Source: Natroniella sp046097105 (GTDB taxonomy: Bacteria; Bacillota; Halanaerobiia; Halobacteroidales; Halobacteroidaceae). Taken from it: a DNA stretch of 64,000 nucleotides. Shown here in pieces: positions 35,218-45,900 of this stretch; the first letter of the stretch is position 1, and each line of letters opens with the position of its first letter. The stretch lies in contig NZ_CP175562.1 of NCBI RefSeq assembly GCF_046097105.1, positions 682,001-746,000 on the forward strand, in the 5' to 3' direction. Under the pieces are notes generated by a model. That model was not told where the DNA came from, ran no database searches, and worked only from the letters and a program-made list of their open reading frames with translations. A program made the position numbers and the translations under genes.

Positions 35218-37384
35218 GTGCGACCAGCCCTTGAAATAACAGGGGTTAAGCTATATCTTAGGCTGTCTAAATTGAGAGATTTTTGGACTACCTATTCTAT
35301 TTGAGGTAATCCTATTTACGGGTGCATCACTGATAACGGTTTTGTGCTAAGCCGTAAAGACAATGTGAAATAGACTGCTAGCCTTAAAGCAGATGATTGC
35401 TAGGGTAAATATACTGTTAAGATTAAATTAATTGAACTGCTGAAAGCTTCGTCAAACGTGAATAGTGAAATTAGGCTGATACACTATAACCAAAAGGTGA
35501 GAGATGGGGTCAAGTAAGTTTTCGTATTGCTTGACAAATAGACCAATATCTTCGGAGTAAAGGCAGAATCTAAGACAGTATGAATTGGCTAAGATATAGA
35601 ACTGGGAAACCTCAATGAGTTCCTGATAACATCAGGTAGGTCAAAAGAAAGGGATACAATACTCAGTGGGAATGGGAAAAAGGGAAAAAGCAAAGGCTAT
35701 CTGGTAATGAGATAGATAGGGGTTCAAGATTTGCCCTACTCTGAAAGGAGGCAGACTTCCTAGAAGGTAATCTAAGGCAGGAAAGGACTGAAACTTTATG
35801 AATATGGCAAGCCAAATAACTCATTATGAGTGGGCGACCATAGATCAACAAGAAGCAAAACTCAGATGGGAAGAAATAGTCTGGGGGTCTGTGAGAAGGA
35901 AGGTTAATAAACTTCAATCCCGAATAGCCAGAGCAATAACTGAAGGTAAAGATAATTTAGCTAAAAAGTTAGGGTATCTTTTAACAAAGTCATACTTTGC
36001 AAAGTTATTATCAGTAAGAAAAGTAACAACGAACAAGGGCAAAAAGACAGCAGGTATAGATAATGAACTGTGGTCAACCTCTGCTAGTAAGTATAAAAAT
36101 GCTTTAAAGTTGAGGAAAAAAGGATATAGAGCAAAACCATTAAAGCGAATATATATTCCCAAATCAACTGGGAAGGAAAGACCTCTTGGAATACCTACAA
36201 TGTTTGATAGGTCAATGCAGTCAGTTTATGCAATGGCACTAGATCCAATAGCTGAAAGTAAGGCAGATAGGGTATCTTTTGGCTTTAGAAAATACAGGAG
36301 TTGTAATGATGTTAAAGAGTACTTATTTAAGCTACTGGGAAAGAAAATATCAGGCAAATGGGTCTTAGAAGGAGATATAAGAGGTTGCTTTGATAATATA
36401 AGTCACAAATGGATTGAAGATAATATACCGATAGATAAACAGGTATTAAGGGAGTTTCTAAAGTCAGGTTTTGTTTATAAGAAAGAACTTTTTCCTACAA
36501 AAAAAGGAACGCCACAAGGTGGAGTGATCTCTCCTATACTAGCCAATATGACTTTGGATGGCTTAGAAATGTTACTAAAACAAGAGTATTGGACTAACAA
36601 ACATGGGACAATCAATAGAAAATATAACAGAGAGAATAAAATAAATTTAGTAAGGTATGCTGATGATTTTGTGGTTACAGCCACAAATAGAGAGGTATTG
36701 TTAGAAGTAAAAGAACTGATAGCAGGCTTCTTAAAAGAAAGAGGGTTAGAATTATCAAGAGAGAAAACTAAAATCACGCATATCAATGATGGATTTGACT
36801 TTTTAGGGTGGAATTTTAGAAAGTATAAAGGCAAATTGATAATTAAGCCTTCAAAGAAATCCTATAAATCTATCATAAATGAGATAAGAGAAGTAATTAA
36901 AAAGCATAAAACAATAAAACAAGGTGCATTAATCAAGAAAGTAAATTCAAAGATTATAGGCTGGTGTAATTATCATAGGAGTGCTTGTTCTAAGAAAAGC
37001 TTTCAAAGCTTAGATAGAGATGTTTTCAAAGCCTTGTGGAATTGGGCAAAGAGAAGACATCCTAATAAGCCAAATAAATGGCTAAAGAAAAAGTACTGGC
37101 GATCAAATGAAACCAGTGACTGGATATTCTCAGATGGTGATGTAAAATTGAAGTTTGCAAGTGATATAAAGATAGTAAGGCATAGATTGATTAAGTTTGT
37201 TGCTAACCTTTATCTGCAGGAGTATGATAAATATTATCTTAAAAGAAAATTAAAGCTAAATAGATCTGAGGTTATTGTTTGCTAGTCCGAAGGCTAGTTT
37301 AGAGAGCTTGAGCCGTATGAATTGAAAGGTTCAAGTACGGTTCTGATGGGGGAAAGGAGCTGTAAGGCTCCCGACCTACCAGAC
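35218..37384 (+). mobile_element. Group II intron copy 1 (2167 bp)
   Basis: The 5' end is GTGCGACC, the group II GUGYG consensus. Near the 3' end a domain V-like hairpin starts GAGCCGTATG (about 37309) and closes with AGTACGGTTC. Domain VI follows, and the intron ends CCTACCAGAC (AY end). The reverse transcriptase ORF lies in domain IV. It sits in the 5' leader of cassette 7, after exon GTTATACGCCA. Three copies of equal length in the window fix both ends. Confidence 0.92.
35798..37285 (+). CDS. Group II intron reverse transcriptase/maturase, copy 1
   Basis: This 495-residue protein has RT blocks including GIPTMFDRSMQSVY, the YADD catalytic box (287-290) and GTPQGGVISPILAN. A maturase (X) domain follows with GWCNYHRSACSKKSFQSLD and RRHPNKPNKWLKKKYW. 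It stops at about YYLKRKLKLNRSEVIVC, with no HNH endonuclease domain. It should splice the intron and copy it into DNA, using single-stranded or nicked targets because it lacks En. ATG 35798 follows GGAAAGGAC. Confidence 0.95.
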   Translation: MNMASQITHYEWATIDQQEAKLRWEEIVWGSVRRKVNKLQSRIARAITEGKDNLAKKLGYLLTKSYFAKLLSVRKVTTNKGKKTAGIDNELWSTSASKYKNALKLRKKGYRAKPLKRIYIPKSTGKERPLGIPTMFDRSMQSVYAMALDPIAESKADRVSFGFRKYRSCNDVKEYLFKLLGKKISGKWVLEGDIRGCFDNISHKWIEDNIPIDKQVLREFLKSGFVYKKELFPTKKGTPQGGVISPILANMTLDGLEMLLKQEYWTNKHGTINRKYNRENKINLVRYADDFVVTATNREVLLEVKELIAGFLKERGLELSREKTKITHINDGFDFLGWNFRKYKGKLIIKPSKKSYKSIINEIREVIKKHKTIKQGALIKKVNSKIIGWCNYHRSACSKKSFQSLDRDVFKALWNWAKRRHPNKPNKWLKKKYWRSNETSDWIFSDGDVKLKFASDIKIVRHRLIKFVANLYLQEYDKYYLKRKLKLNRSEVIVC

Positions 37385-37418
37385 TACTTAATTTTAGTTT
37401 TATTGGGAGGAAAATTTA

Positions 37419-38990
37419 ATGAATTCATCTTTGATTTTATCTTTAGTAGGTATTATGATTTCGCTATATACTATTGCTAATGAATCTAAAAAAAGAAATA
37501 TTAGATTTAAATTTTCTATCATATCATACATCTTATTAATTTTAATGATAGGATCATTTTTTATTTCAATTATTTTTGAAGGTTATTTTAAAATTAAACA
37601 AAATGAGATGGTATTTGATTTTATTGGTTTTAATTTAATTTATAGTTATTGGTATTCTATGCTTGGCTTATTGCTATTAATTTTAATATCTGGTTACTTT
37701 GCTTACCTTATTTTTAATAATAAAATAAAAAAAGAAATAGAATTCATAAAAAGTTTAAGGAAAAATTTTAATAATGATCAAATTGGATTGATTATTGCTG
37801 ATTTAGATTTATTTTTCCAAAATTTAATGAAAAAATATTTACCAAACGGGAGAAAAGCTGAAGAAAATAACACAGTACGTATTTTAAAGAATGAAGAACC
37901 TTTATCTAAAAGTAAAATATTAAAAAATAAAATTTACAATTTATGGAATACAAATAAAATAAAGTTTTCATCAGAATTTAATAGCTTATTTTCTGATTTA
38001 TTAAAAAATAATTTATTTATTAGTAAGCTTATAAAAGAAAGTCCATATTTAGGAGCAAAGATAATAAATAGTAATATAAAAACAAGATTAAAAAAAGAAT
38101 TTGTAGAAGATTTTTTAAAGGAATTATTATTGGATAATGAGAGTGTTCTTTATACACAGATTAAGAATAATCAAAATTTATATCAATTGTCGAGGTATAG
38201 GATATATTCTGAAAATTATTTATTATATGCTTTGTTTAGTAACATAAAAATTGCAAATGAACTTGAAGTTTGGAAACCTATTGGTGAAGGAGCAATAGAA
38301 TATATCCAAAATACAAATAATAATGTAGAAAAATCTTTTGTGGTTGACTATGAAGAAAAATGTTTTGAATCTCCTGTTTTTGTTGCTATTAGATTTTTTG
38401 ATATTATGGTGAAAGAGGCATTAGTTAATAATTTTTCTTCAACTATGCATTTGCATTATTATCATCACTTCACTGATAATATTGTTAAAAATATAGAATA
38501 TCCAGATGAAAAAAAAGGAGAATTTGCTAATTTATATGAGTATTATTTATATGTTATTTTTGATAATTATAGAAACTGGATAAAGTTTATTTTTCAAAAT
38601 GATGTTGATTATAAAATAAGCCTTAAGCGTGTAAATAATGAATATGAAGGTGGAAACATAATCAAAAATTCTATTATTTCTATGACAGAATCGATGGATA
38701 GCATAGCAAATAGTAAAATAAGAGAAAAATTTAAGAAATATCTTTTTAATATATCTATAAAGTTATACTGCGATTTAATGTTAGATTTTAATGAACAAGC
38801 TGAAAAATATGGACAAGTATTATTAAGGTGTGTGATTAGTAAAATTAATAAATGGGATGGGAAAAATATAAAATTACAAGACGTATTATTGAATACTCTA
38901 GAAGATTTTGATAGGATTCCAATAGTTTTTAAAAATAATGGAAAAGATGTTTTAGAAGAGTTTGAAAATCAAATTCAGTCTAATAGTTAA
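37419..38990 (+). CDS. Cassette 7 membrane protein, unknown
   Basis: This 523-residue protein begins with three hydrophobic helices (about 2-18, 32-53 and 75-98). The rest is a large lysine/asparagine-rich helical cytoplasmic part with no motif I recognise. The ribosome site TTGGGAGG precedes ATG. It is the only gene of its cassette and lies 34 bp after the intron. A membrane effector or sensor role in defence is possible from the setting but is not shown. Confidence 0.65.
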   Translation: MNSSLILSLVGIMISLYTIANESKKRNIRFKFSIISYILLILMIGSFFISIIFEGYFKIKQNEMVFDFIGFNLIYSYWYSMLGLLLLILISGYFAYLIFNNKIKKEIEFIKSLRKNFNNDQIGLIIADLDLFFQNLMKKYLPNGRKAEENNTVRILKNEEPLSKSKILKNKIYNLWNTNKIKFSSEFNSLFSDLLKNNLFISKLIKESPYLGAKIINSNIKTRLKKEFVEDFLKELLLDNESVLYTQIKNNQNLYQLSRYRIYSENYLLYALFSNIKIANELEVWKPIGEGAIEYIQNTNNNVEKSFVVDYEEKCFESPVFVAIRFFDIMVKEALVNNFSSTMHLHYYHHFTDNIVKNIEYPDEKKGEFANLYEYYLYVIFDNYRNWIKFIFQNDVDYKISLKRVNNEYEGGNIIKNSIISMTESMDSIANSKIREKFKKYLFNISIKLYCDLMLDFNEQAEKYGQVLLRCVISKINKWDGKNIKLQDVLLNTLEDFDRIPIVFKNNGKDVLEEFENQIQSNS

Positions 38991-39031
38991 AATTTTGAAA
39001 TATATACTTATAGTATGAAATGCCGTACGTC

Positions 39032-39162
39032 AGATAACACATGGTTAGCGGCATCTGATTGAGGTGCATAAATGGGGGTTGGGACTAGCTTATGAAATTC
39101 AGGTTTTTAAAATTAGGTTTTAATGGATTACCGTGACGCCGCGAACCCTGGAAACGTTATCT
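39032..39162 (+). repeat. attC-like site 7
   Basis: R'' is AGATAAC (39032-39038) and L'' is GGTTAGCGGCATC. L' is GACGCCGCGAACC and R' is GTTATCT (39156-39162). L'' and L' differ from the other sites in parallel (GCGGC against GCCGC), so pairing is preserved by compensatory change. R'' does not match this cassette's own start, GTTATAC. Confidence 0.78.
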
Positions 39163-39166
39163 GAAA

Positions 39167-41333
39167 GTGCGACCAGCCCTTGAAATAACAGGGGTTAAGC
39201 TATATCTTAGGCTGTCTAAATTGAGAGATTTTTGGACTACCTATTCTATTTGAGGTAATCCTATTTACGGGTGCATCACTGATAACGGTTTTGTGCTAAG
39301 CCGTAAAGACAATGTGAAATAGACTGCTAGCCTTAAAGCAGATGATTGCTAGGGTAAATATACTGTTAAGATTAAATTAATTGAACTGCTGAAAGCTTCG
39401 TCAAACGTGAATAGTGAAATTAGGCTGATACACTATAACCAAAAGGTGAGAGATGGGGTCAAGTAAGTTTTCGTATTGCTTGACAAATAGACCAATATCT
39501 TCGGAGTAAAGGCAGAATCTAAGACAGTATGAATTGGCTAAGATATAGAACTGGGAAACCTCAATGAGTTCCTGATAACATCAGGTAGGTCAAAAGAAAG
39601 GGATACAATACTCAGTGGGAATGGGAAAAAGGGAAAAAGCAAAGGCTATCTGGTAATGAGATAGATAGGGGTTCAAGATTTGCCCTACTCTGAAAGGAGG
39701 CAGACTTCCTAGAAGGTAATCTAAGGCAGGAAAGGACTGAAACTTTATGAATATGGCAAGCCAAATAACTCATTATGAGTGGGCGACCATAGATCAACAA
39801 GAAGCAAAACTCAGATGGGAAGAAATAGTCTGGGGGTCTGTGAGAAGGAAGGTTAATAAACTTCAATCCCGAATAGCCAGAGCAATAACTGAAGGTAAAG
39901 ATAATTTAGCTAAAAAGTTAGGGTATCTTTTAACAAAGTCATACTTTGCAAAGTTATTATCAGTAAGAAAAGTAACAACGAACAAGGGCAAAAAGACAGC
40001 AGGTATAGATAATGAACTGTGGTTAACCTCTGCTAGTAAGTATAAAAATGCTTTAAAGTTGAGGAAAAAAGGATATAGAGCAAAACCATTAAAGCGAATA
40101 TATATTCCCAAATCAACTGGGAAGGAAAGACCTCTTGGAATACCTACAATGTTTGATAGGTCAATGCAGTCAGTTTATGCAATGGCACTAGATCCAATAG
40201 CTGAAAGTAAGGCAGATAGGGTATCTTTTGGCTTTAGAAAATACAGGAGTTGTAATGATGTTAAAGAGTACTTATTTAAGCTACTGGGAAAGAAAATATC
40301 AGGCAAATGGGTCTTAGAAGGAGATATAAGAGGTTGCTTTGATAATATAAGTCACAAATGGATTGAAGATAATATACCGATAGATAAACAGGTATTAAGG
40401 GAGTTTCTAAAGTCAGGTTTTGTTTATAAGAAAGAACTTTTTCCTACAAAAAAAGGAACGCCACAAGGTGGAGTGATCTCTCCTATACTAGCCAATATGA
40501 CTTTGGATGGCTTGGAAATGTTACTAAAACAAGAGTATTGGACTAACAAACATGGGACAATCAATAGAAAATATAACAGAGAGAATAAAATAAATTTAGT
40601 AAGGTATGCTGATGATTTTGTGGTTACAGCCACAAATAGAGAGGTATTGTTAGAAGTAAAAGAACTGATAGCAGGCTTCTTAAAAGAAAGAGGGTTAGAA
40701 TTATCAAGAGAGAAAACTAAAATCGCGCATATCAATGATGGATTTGACTTTTTAGGGTGGAATTTTAGAAAGTATAAAGGCAAATTGATAATTAAGCCTT
40801 CAAAGAAATCCTATAAATCTATCATAAATGAGATAAGAGAAGTAATTAAAAAGCATAAAACAATAAAACAAGGTGCATTAATCAAGAAAGTAAATTCAAA
40901 GATTATAGGTTGGTGTAATTATCATAGGAGTGCTTGTTCTAAGAAAAGCTTTCAAAGCTTAGATAGAGATGTTTTCAAAGCCTTGTGGAATTGGGCAAAG
41001 AGAAGACATCCTAATAAGCCAAATAAATGGCTAAAGAAAAAGTACTGGCGATCAAATGAAACTAGTGACTGGATATTCTCAGATGGTGATGTAAAATTGA
41101 AGTTTGCAAGTGATATAAAGATAGTAAGGCATAGATTGATTAAGTTTGTTGCTAACCCTTATCTGCAGGAGTATGATAAATATTATCTTAAAAGAAAATT
41201 AAAGCTAAATAGATCTGAGGTTATTGTTTGCTAGTCCGAAGGCTAGTTTAGAGAGCTTGAGCCGTATGAATTGAAAGGTTCAAGTACGGTTCTGATGGGG
41301 GAAAGGAGCTGTAAGGCTCCCAACCTACCAGAC
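39167..41333 (+). mobile_element. Group II intron copy 2 (2167 bp)
   Basis: It has the same ends and length as copy 1, with a handful of base differences. It follows exon GTTATCTGAAA, so it sits at the same distance from the R' box although the last exon bases differ from copy 1. Confidence 0.92.
39747..41234 (+). CDS. Group II intron reverse transcriptase/maturase, copy 2
   Basis: 495 residues, almost identical to copy 1 (for example Leu for Ser in ELW-L-TSAS, and Ala for Thr in KTKIAHIN). RT and maturase domains are intact; there is no endonuclease domain. Confidence 0.95.
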   Translation: MNMASQITHYEWATIDQQEAKLRWEEIVWGSVRRKVNKLQSRIARAITEGKDNLAKKLGYLLTKSYFAKLLSVRKVTTNKGKKTAGIDNELWLTSASKYKNALKLRKKGYRAKPLKRIYIPKSTGKERPLGIPTMFDRSMQSVYAMALDPIAESKADRVSFGFRKYRSCNDVKEYLFKLLGKKISGKWVLEGDIRGCFDNISHKWIEDNIPIDKQVLREFLKSGFVYKKELFPTKKGTPQGGVISPILANMTLDGLEMLLKQEYWTNKHGTINRKYNRENKINLVRYADDFVVTATNREVLLEVKELIAGFLKERGLELSREKTKIAHINDGFDFLGWNFRKYKGKLIIKPSKKSYKSIINEIREVIKKHKTIKQGALIKKVNSKIIGWCNYHRSACSKKSFQSLDRDVFKALWNWAKRRHPNKPNKWLKKKYWRSNETSDWIFSDGDVKLKFASDIKIVRHRLIKFVANPYLQEYDKYYLKRKLKLNRSEVIVC

Positions 41334-41463
41334 TCCTTAAAATATGAATAATAATATATTGGTTGTTTAGTTTCTTGTTTTTAATGGAATAATATAGTAT
41401 TATTTATATAAGGATTGTTAATTTATAGTTAATAGTTAGTGGAATAGAGGAGGAATCTAACAG

Positions 41464-42471
41464 ATGTCTATAGAGAATGAAATTTTTGGATTTGAGTATG
41501 GTGTAAAACCAAATGTAATGGTACTAGGTGATATTGAATTCCCTACTAAATTTAGACAAGCAAATATTCTTGGAATAGGCTATTGTATGCCTAAAAATAT
41601 TCTAGATAATCTTCCAACTGAGATTACATTAATATTTCAAAATGAAAGTTTAGGTAAGGAAGCTATGCAACACTTACTAGATTGGGTAGAAAGTTCTAAT
41701 GGCGATGGTGATGCAGTAGGATTAGACTTTATTGAACATAAAAAAGGAGGATACACTCTGTGTATTTACCCAGAAATAGACAGATTAATAGATAGATGCA
41801 TCCCTAGTTATTTACGAGAATGGATAACCCCTTTGGTTACTGATTGTGTTTATTTTAAATCTATTGAAAATTTAAGTGAATATTATCGTTTATTTAAAAA
41901 AACAGTTAAGAAAAGAGGGTCATTTACTTTGTGTTCAGGGACTGTGAATAATAAATTTGATAATACAAATATAATAAAAAAGGAAGTTAATTTTTATCAA
42001 GAAGATAATATTCCGAAGAATTCAATTTTAAAGACTTATAATTGTAATAGTACAGAAGATAAGGAGAGAATGATTGATATAGACAAGCATAATTTTAATA
42101 AAGAACAGTTAAAAGATGTTGAAGTAAATAGAATTAAAAATTTAAAATACTTTTTTCCAATAACTTATGAAAAAATAAAGAAACAGGATTTTTTAAAGGA
42201 AGCTATAAATAATTTATTAAAGGATTATTCAGAATCTCAAATAATACAAGCAGTTTGTAATTTAGTATTATTTTATAGGTTAAAGAAGAGAGAATCAATA
42301 GAAGATTTATTTGAGGAAGAAAATTATCATTTAAATATATTAGAGTATTTATTAAATGAGGTTGAAGATTTTAATAGCTATTTCCCATCAGAAGATTATT
42401 TAGATGAAAAAATAATTCGTAAACAAATAAAATTAGATACTAACGAAATGAAAAAATTAACTAAGGAGTGA
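41464..42471 (+). CDS. Cassette 8 protein A, unknown
   Basis: This 335-residue soluble protein has a mixed alpha/beta N-terminal half (to about 155, including FGFEYGVKPNVMVLGDIEF and the Cys-containing TLCIYPEIDRLIDRCIP). A charged helical C-terminal half follows. It is unrecognised. It starts with a strong GAGGAGG site and is followed after 4 bases by the small membrane protein, then the NB-ARC protein, so it is the first gene of a three-gene operon and a candidate effector or adaptor. Confidence 0.65.
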   Translation: MSIENEIFGFEYGVKPNVMVLGDIEFPTKFRQANILGIGYCMPKNILDNLPTEITLIFQNESLGKEAMQHLLDWVESSNGDGDAVGLDFIEHKKGGYTLCIYPEIDRLIDRCIPSYLREWITPLVTDCVYFKSIENLSEYYRLFKKTVKKRGSFTLCSGTVNNKFDNTNIIKKEVNFYQEDNIPKNSILKTYNCNSTEDKERMIDIDKHNFNKEQLKDVEVNRIKNLKYFFPITYEKIKKQDFLKEAINNLLKDYSESQIIQAVCNLVLFYRLKKRESIEDLFEEENYHLNILEYLLNEVEDFNSYFPSEDYLDEKIIRKQIKLDTNEMKKLTKE

Positions 42472-42475
42472 TAGT

Positions 42476-42910
42476 ATGGAGACTGAGGTTAGTACATTAT
42501 CAGCTTTTATTAATTGGGTAGGGGTTTGTGCAGGGGCTGGAATAATAGGCAATATAGCATTTTATAGTGTTGAAGGTTTAAAGAACTCATTTGTTAATAA
42601 ATTTAATAAATATTTTAATTCTTCAAAGGAGGCAGAGGAATATTTAGAGGATATATCTAATAAATCAGCTATAAATGTAAATAAGCCATATAGAGATATT
42701 GAGGATATATATGAAAATACTACAGAGAAAAAATTACCTCAAGAATTTGTTAATGAATTAAAATCATGGGTAAAGGAAAATGAAGAAGATATTAAAAAAT
42801 TAGTTAATCAATCTCAAGAGTCTAATATTTTAAATATTAAGGAGCAAAAAGCAGAAAGGGATATCAATAATGTTCAAGGAGTTCAGATAGTAAATAATTC
42901 TAAAGAATAG
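42476..42910 (+). CDS. Small membrane protein with C-terminal amyloid-signal-like motif
   Basis: This 144-residue protein has a hydrophobic, Gly-rich segment near residues 10-30 (FINWVGVCAGAGIIGNIAFYSV), a helical middle and the C-terminal tail KEQKAERDINNVQGVQIVNN. The same motif, KEQSAERDINNVNGTQII, opens the next protein, an NB-ARC receptor. In known bacterial amyloid-signalling pairs the membrane effector carries the motif at its C-terminus and the receptor at its N-terminus. A pore-forming effector is inferred. Confidence 0.75.
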   Translation: METEVSTLSAFINWVGVCAGAGIIGNIAFYSVEGLKNSFVNKFNKYFNSSKEAEEYLEDISNKSAINVNKPYRDIEDIYENTTEKKLPQEFVNELKSWVKENEEDIKKLVNQSQESNILNIKEQKAERDINNVQGVQIVNNSKE

Positions 42911-42930
42911 AAAATTACAGGTGATTATAT

Positions 42931-45900
42931 ATGGATTGTATTAAAGAACAAAGTGCAGAAAGAGATATTAATAATGTAAATGGCACTCAGATTATTATTG
43001 AAAATGTTAATTTAAATGAAAATGTTAAAGATAAAATTAATAAGGTTGAATCAATAAACTATCTAAACTTATTACAGAATTCTTTTAAAAATAAGAAAAT
43101 TGTTTTTAGAAAAAGTATATTAGAAGAAATATTTAATTTTATTAATAAAGAAAAGTATCTAGTTATTTATGGAGAACCTGGTATAGGAAAAACATGTATA
43201 TTAAATCAGGTTTCTAAAAAATGTGAATCTATTTATATTTCTTTAAAGGAAAAATCTACTTTAGAAGTTTTACAATATTTAATAAATAAGATTTTGTTAG
43301 ATAAAGGTGATATAGGAATAAAAATAAAAAGCGAAGATGAAGCTTTCTCTAGATTTGAGGTTCTTTTACAAAGTACTAATAAGTTATTTTTGCTAGATGA
43401 TTGTGAACAAAATATTAGATTAATAAATAAGTTATTAGCTAGAGAAGGTTTTGAAAATAAATTTATTTTTGCTTCTCGAAATAAAAATATTAAATCTAAT
43501 TCTTCAATTAGCAAATATGAAATAAAACCTTTCTCTAAAGGTGAGGTCAAAAAATTTTTACAGGTTAATAATATAGAGGTTAATAGTATTAAAGTATTAG
43601 AATTACTAGAAGCATCTAAAGGAAATCCGTTATATTTATTTTTCTTTTCCAAATATCAAATTTATCCTCTTCCTAATGGACTTGAAGATTATCAAGAGGC
43701 TTTATGGTTAAGTTTAAATGAGATTCAACGAAATATTTTAATTATCATTTCTATTCCATTATTTCCTATTGAATTTGAAGTACTATATAAAGCAATAAGT
43801 GAAGTTGGTCAAAAAGAATTATCACCTTTGAAAGTTTCTTCAGAAGTTGATGAAATTTCTACATTAATTAAAATAAGTGATGGATTTTATGAACTGTTTC
43901 ACCCTGTTTTTGATGAGTTTATAAATGATTTATTAATTGACAAAGGACTAATGACCTATTATAAAACAAAACTTGGAAATATATTTTTAGATAGAGAAGA
44001 TTACATTGAAGCAATTAATTTATTATTAGACTTAGAAGATGAAAAAATAAAACCTTATCTATTTTCAATACTTCCTTTACTTGAACAGTGGGGATTATGG
44101 GAATTTGGAATTAAAGTTTTAAATAAAAGTATAAATTTATATAATGATGATTTTACAAAAGGTTATTCTTATTATCATTTAAGTAATTTTTATAGATTGA
44201 GTAATAATAAATCTAAAGCAGAGAGCAGTACTGAACTTGCTATTAAATATGCAAATAGAACTCAAGATAACAATTTATTAATATCTGCAAAAATGTGGAA
44301 AGCTATGGATTTAGCGTATGATTTAAATGAAAAAGAGGCTTTATTAATTGTAAATGAGATAGAAGATAGTATGTCTGATAGTGATGATGAAATAAAAGCT
44401 ATGTTATTAGCTAACTTATCAAATATTTATATAAAACTAATGAAATTTGAAAAAGGTGCTAAAGTCGCTAAACAATCTTATATTATTTCAGAATCATTAG
44501 GAGACTACAAAGGTTTAAAAGTTAGTTTAACAAATTTAACTTCTTGTTTAGTAGAATTATATAAATTAGATTTAGCAATCGAATATGCTAATATACTACT
44601 GGATTTAGCAAAAAATAATAATGAAATTATCTTAGAAGCAGTAGTATTAAATACTCTTACTCTTTGTTATAGGAGAAAAGGAATAACTGATGAAGCAAAA
44701 AAAGCTTGCAATAGAGCAATAGAGATTTGTAATAAATTCAAACAAAAAGATAGATTAGCCATGAATTTGATAAACTTAGGGAATGTATATAGAGATGAAG
44801 ATGATTATAATAATGCAGAAAAATATTATAAAGAAGGATATTTATTTGCTAAGGAAATAGGATTTATAAAAATAGAAGGACAAGCGTTGGAACTATTAGC
44901 TAATATTTATATTGCTAAAGAAGATTATGAGAAAGCTACTAGTTTTGCTGAAGAAGCAATAGAAAAGAATATTGAAATAGGAAATAATTATAGAGTTGCT
45001 GAGTCTTTTATTGAAAAAGCTAAAGTTAAGAAACTAGTTGCTTTGGATAAAGACAGTGCATTAGCATATGAAAATGCAAGTAAGTATTATCAAAAGGGAG
45101 GTTTTTGGGATAAGGCTTTATCTTCATTGGCTGAATCATGTAGACTCTGGGATAGCTTAAAGCAAAAAGGTAAAGTAAATAAAATTATAGATAAGTTGTT
45201 TATAATAGCAAAAAATACAGGTAATTATGAAGGGTTAGTAAATTTAATTCAAGGATTCACCAATACTTTAACACATCAAGATATTTGTTGTAAAATAAGA
45301 GAAATTATTACGCTTGTAGTTTTCGATGAAAAGTCTAATATAGTATTATCTTTTCTTGAGTTTATTTCTTATTGTAAAGAGAATGGATCACAATTATGTA
45401 TTAATACTTATAGGGATATAAATAAGTTATTAATTGAAAATCTAAAGGAAAGAGAACAAATAGCTAATTTATTGGCTATAAGTATAGAACAGTCAAACTA
45501 TTTAATTAATGAAGATTTGTTAGCACTTTATATAGATAAGTTACAAGAAAAATTAGAAAACTTTTATTATAGAAAAACGATAGATGATATGGTTATTTTT
45601 ACGTTTTCTTTAACAAATAAAGTAATGTTTCAAATAAAAGCATTTAGTAATTTAATAGAAGTTAAACTAGCATTATTTTTGATGTTAATAATAATATTTA
45701 ATCAAGAATTATTCTTTAGCAAAATAGATAAATTAAGAGAAGCCAATTATACTATATCTATTATTAATGAAGAAGAGGTTAGAGAACATGTACAAGATAT
45801 TTCTGAAAGCTATTTTGAACAAGGAATTCCAGTAGTATTTTTAGGTAGAAATGATTTTGATATTTTTCAACCAATAATAATAAGTAACAATTATGAAAGT

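Noticed and set aside
35663..35917. Minus-strand frames inside the group II introns (also at 39612, 46853 and 53162)
   Set aside because: They lie over structured intron RNA and the RT gene, have no ribosome sites and look like composition shadows.
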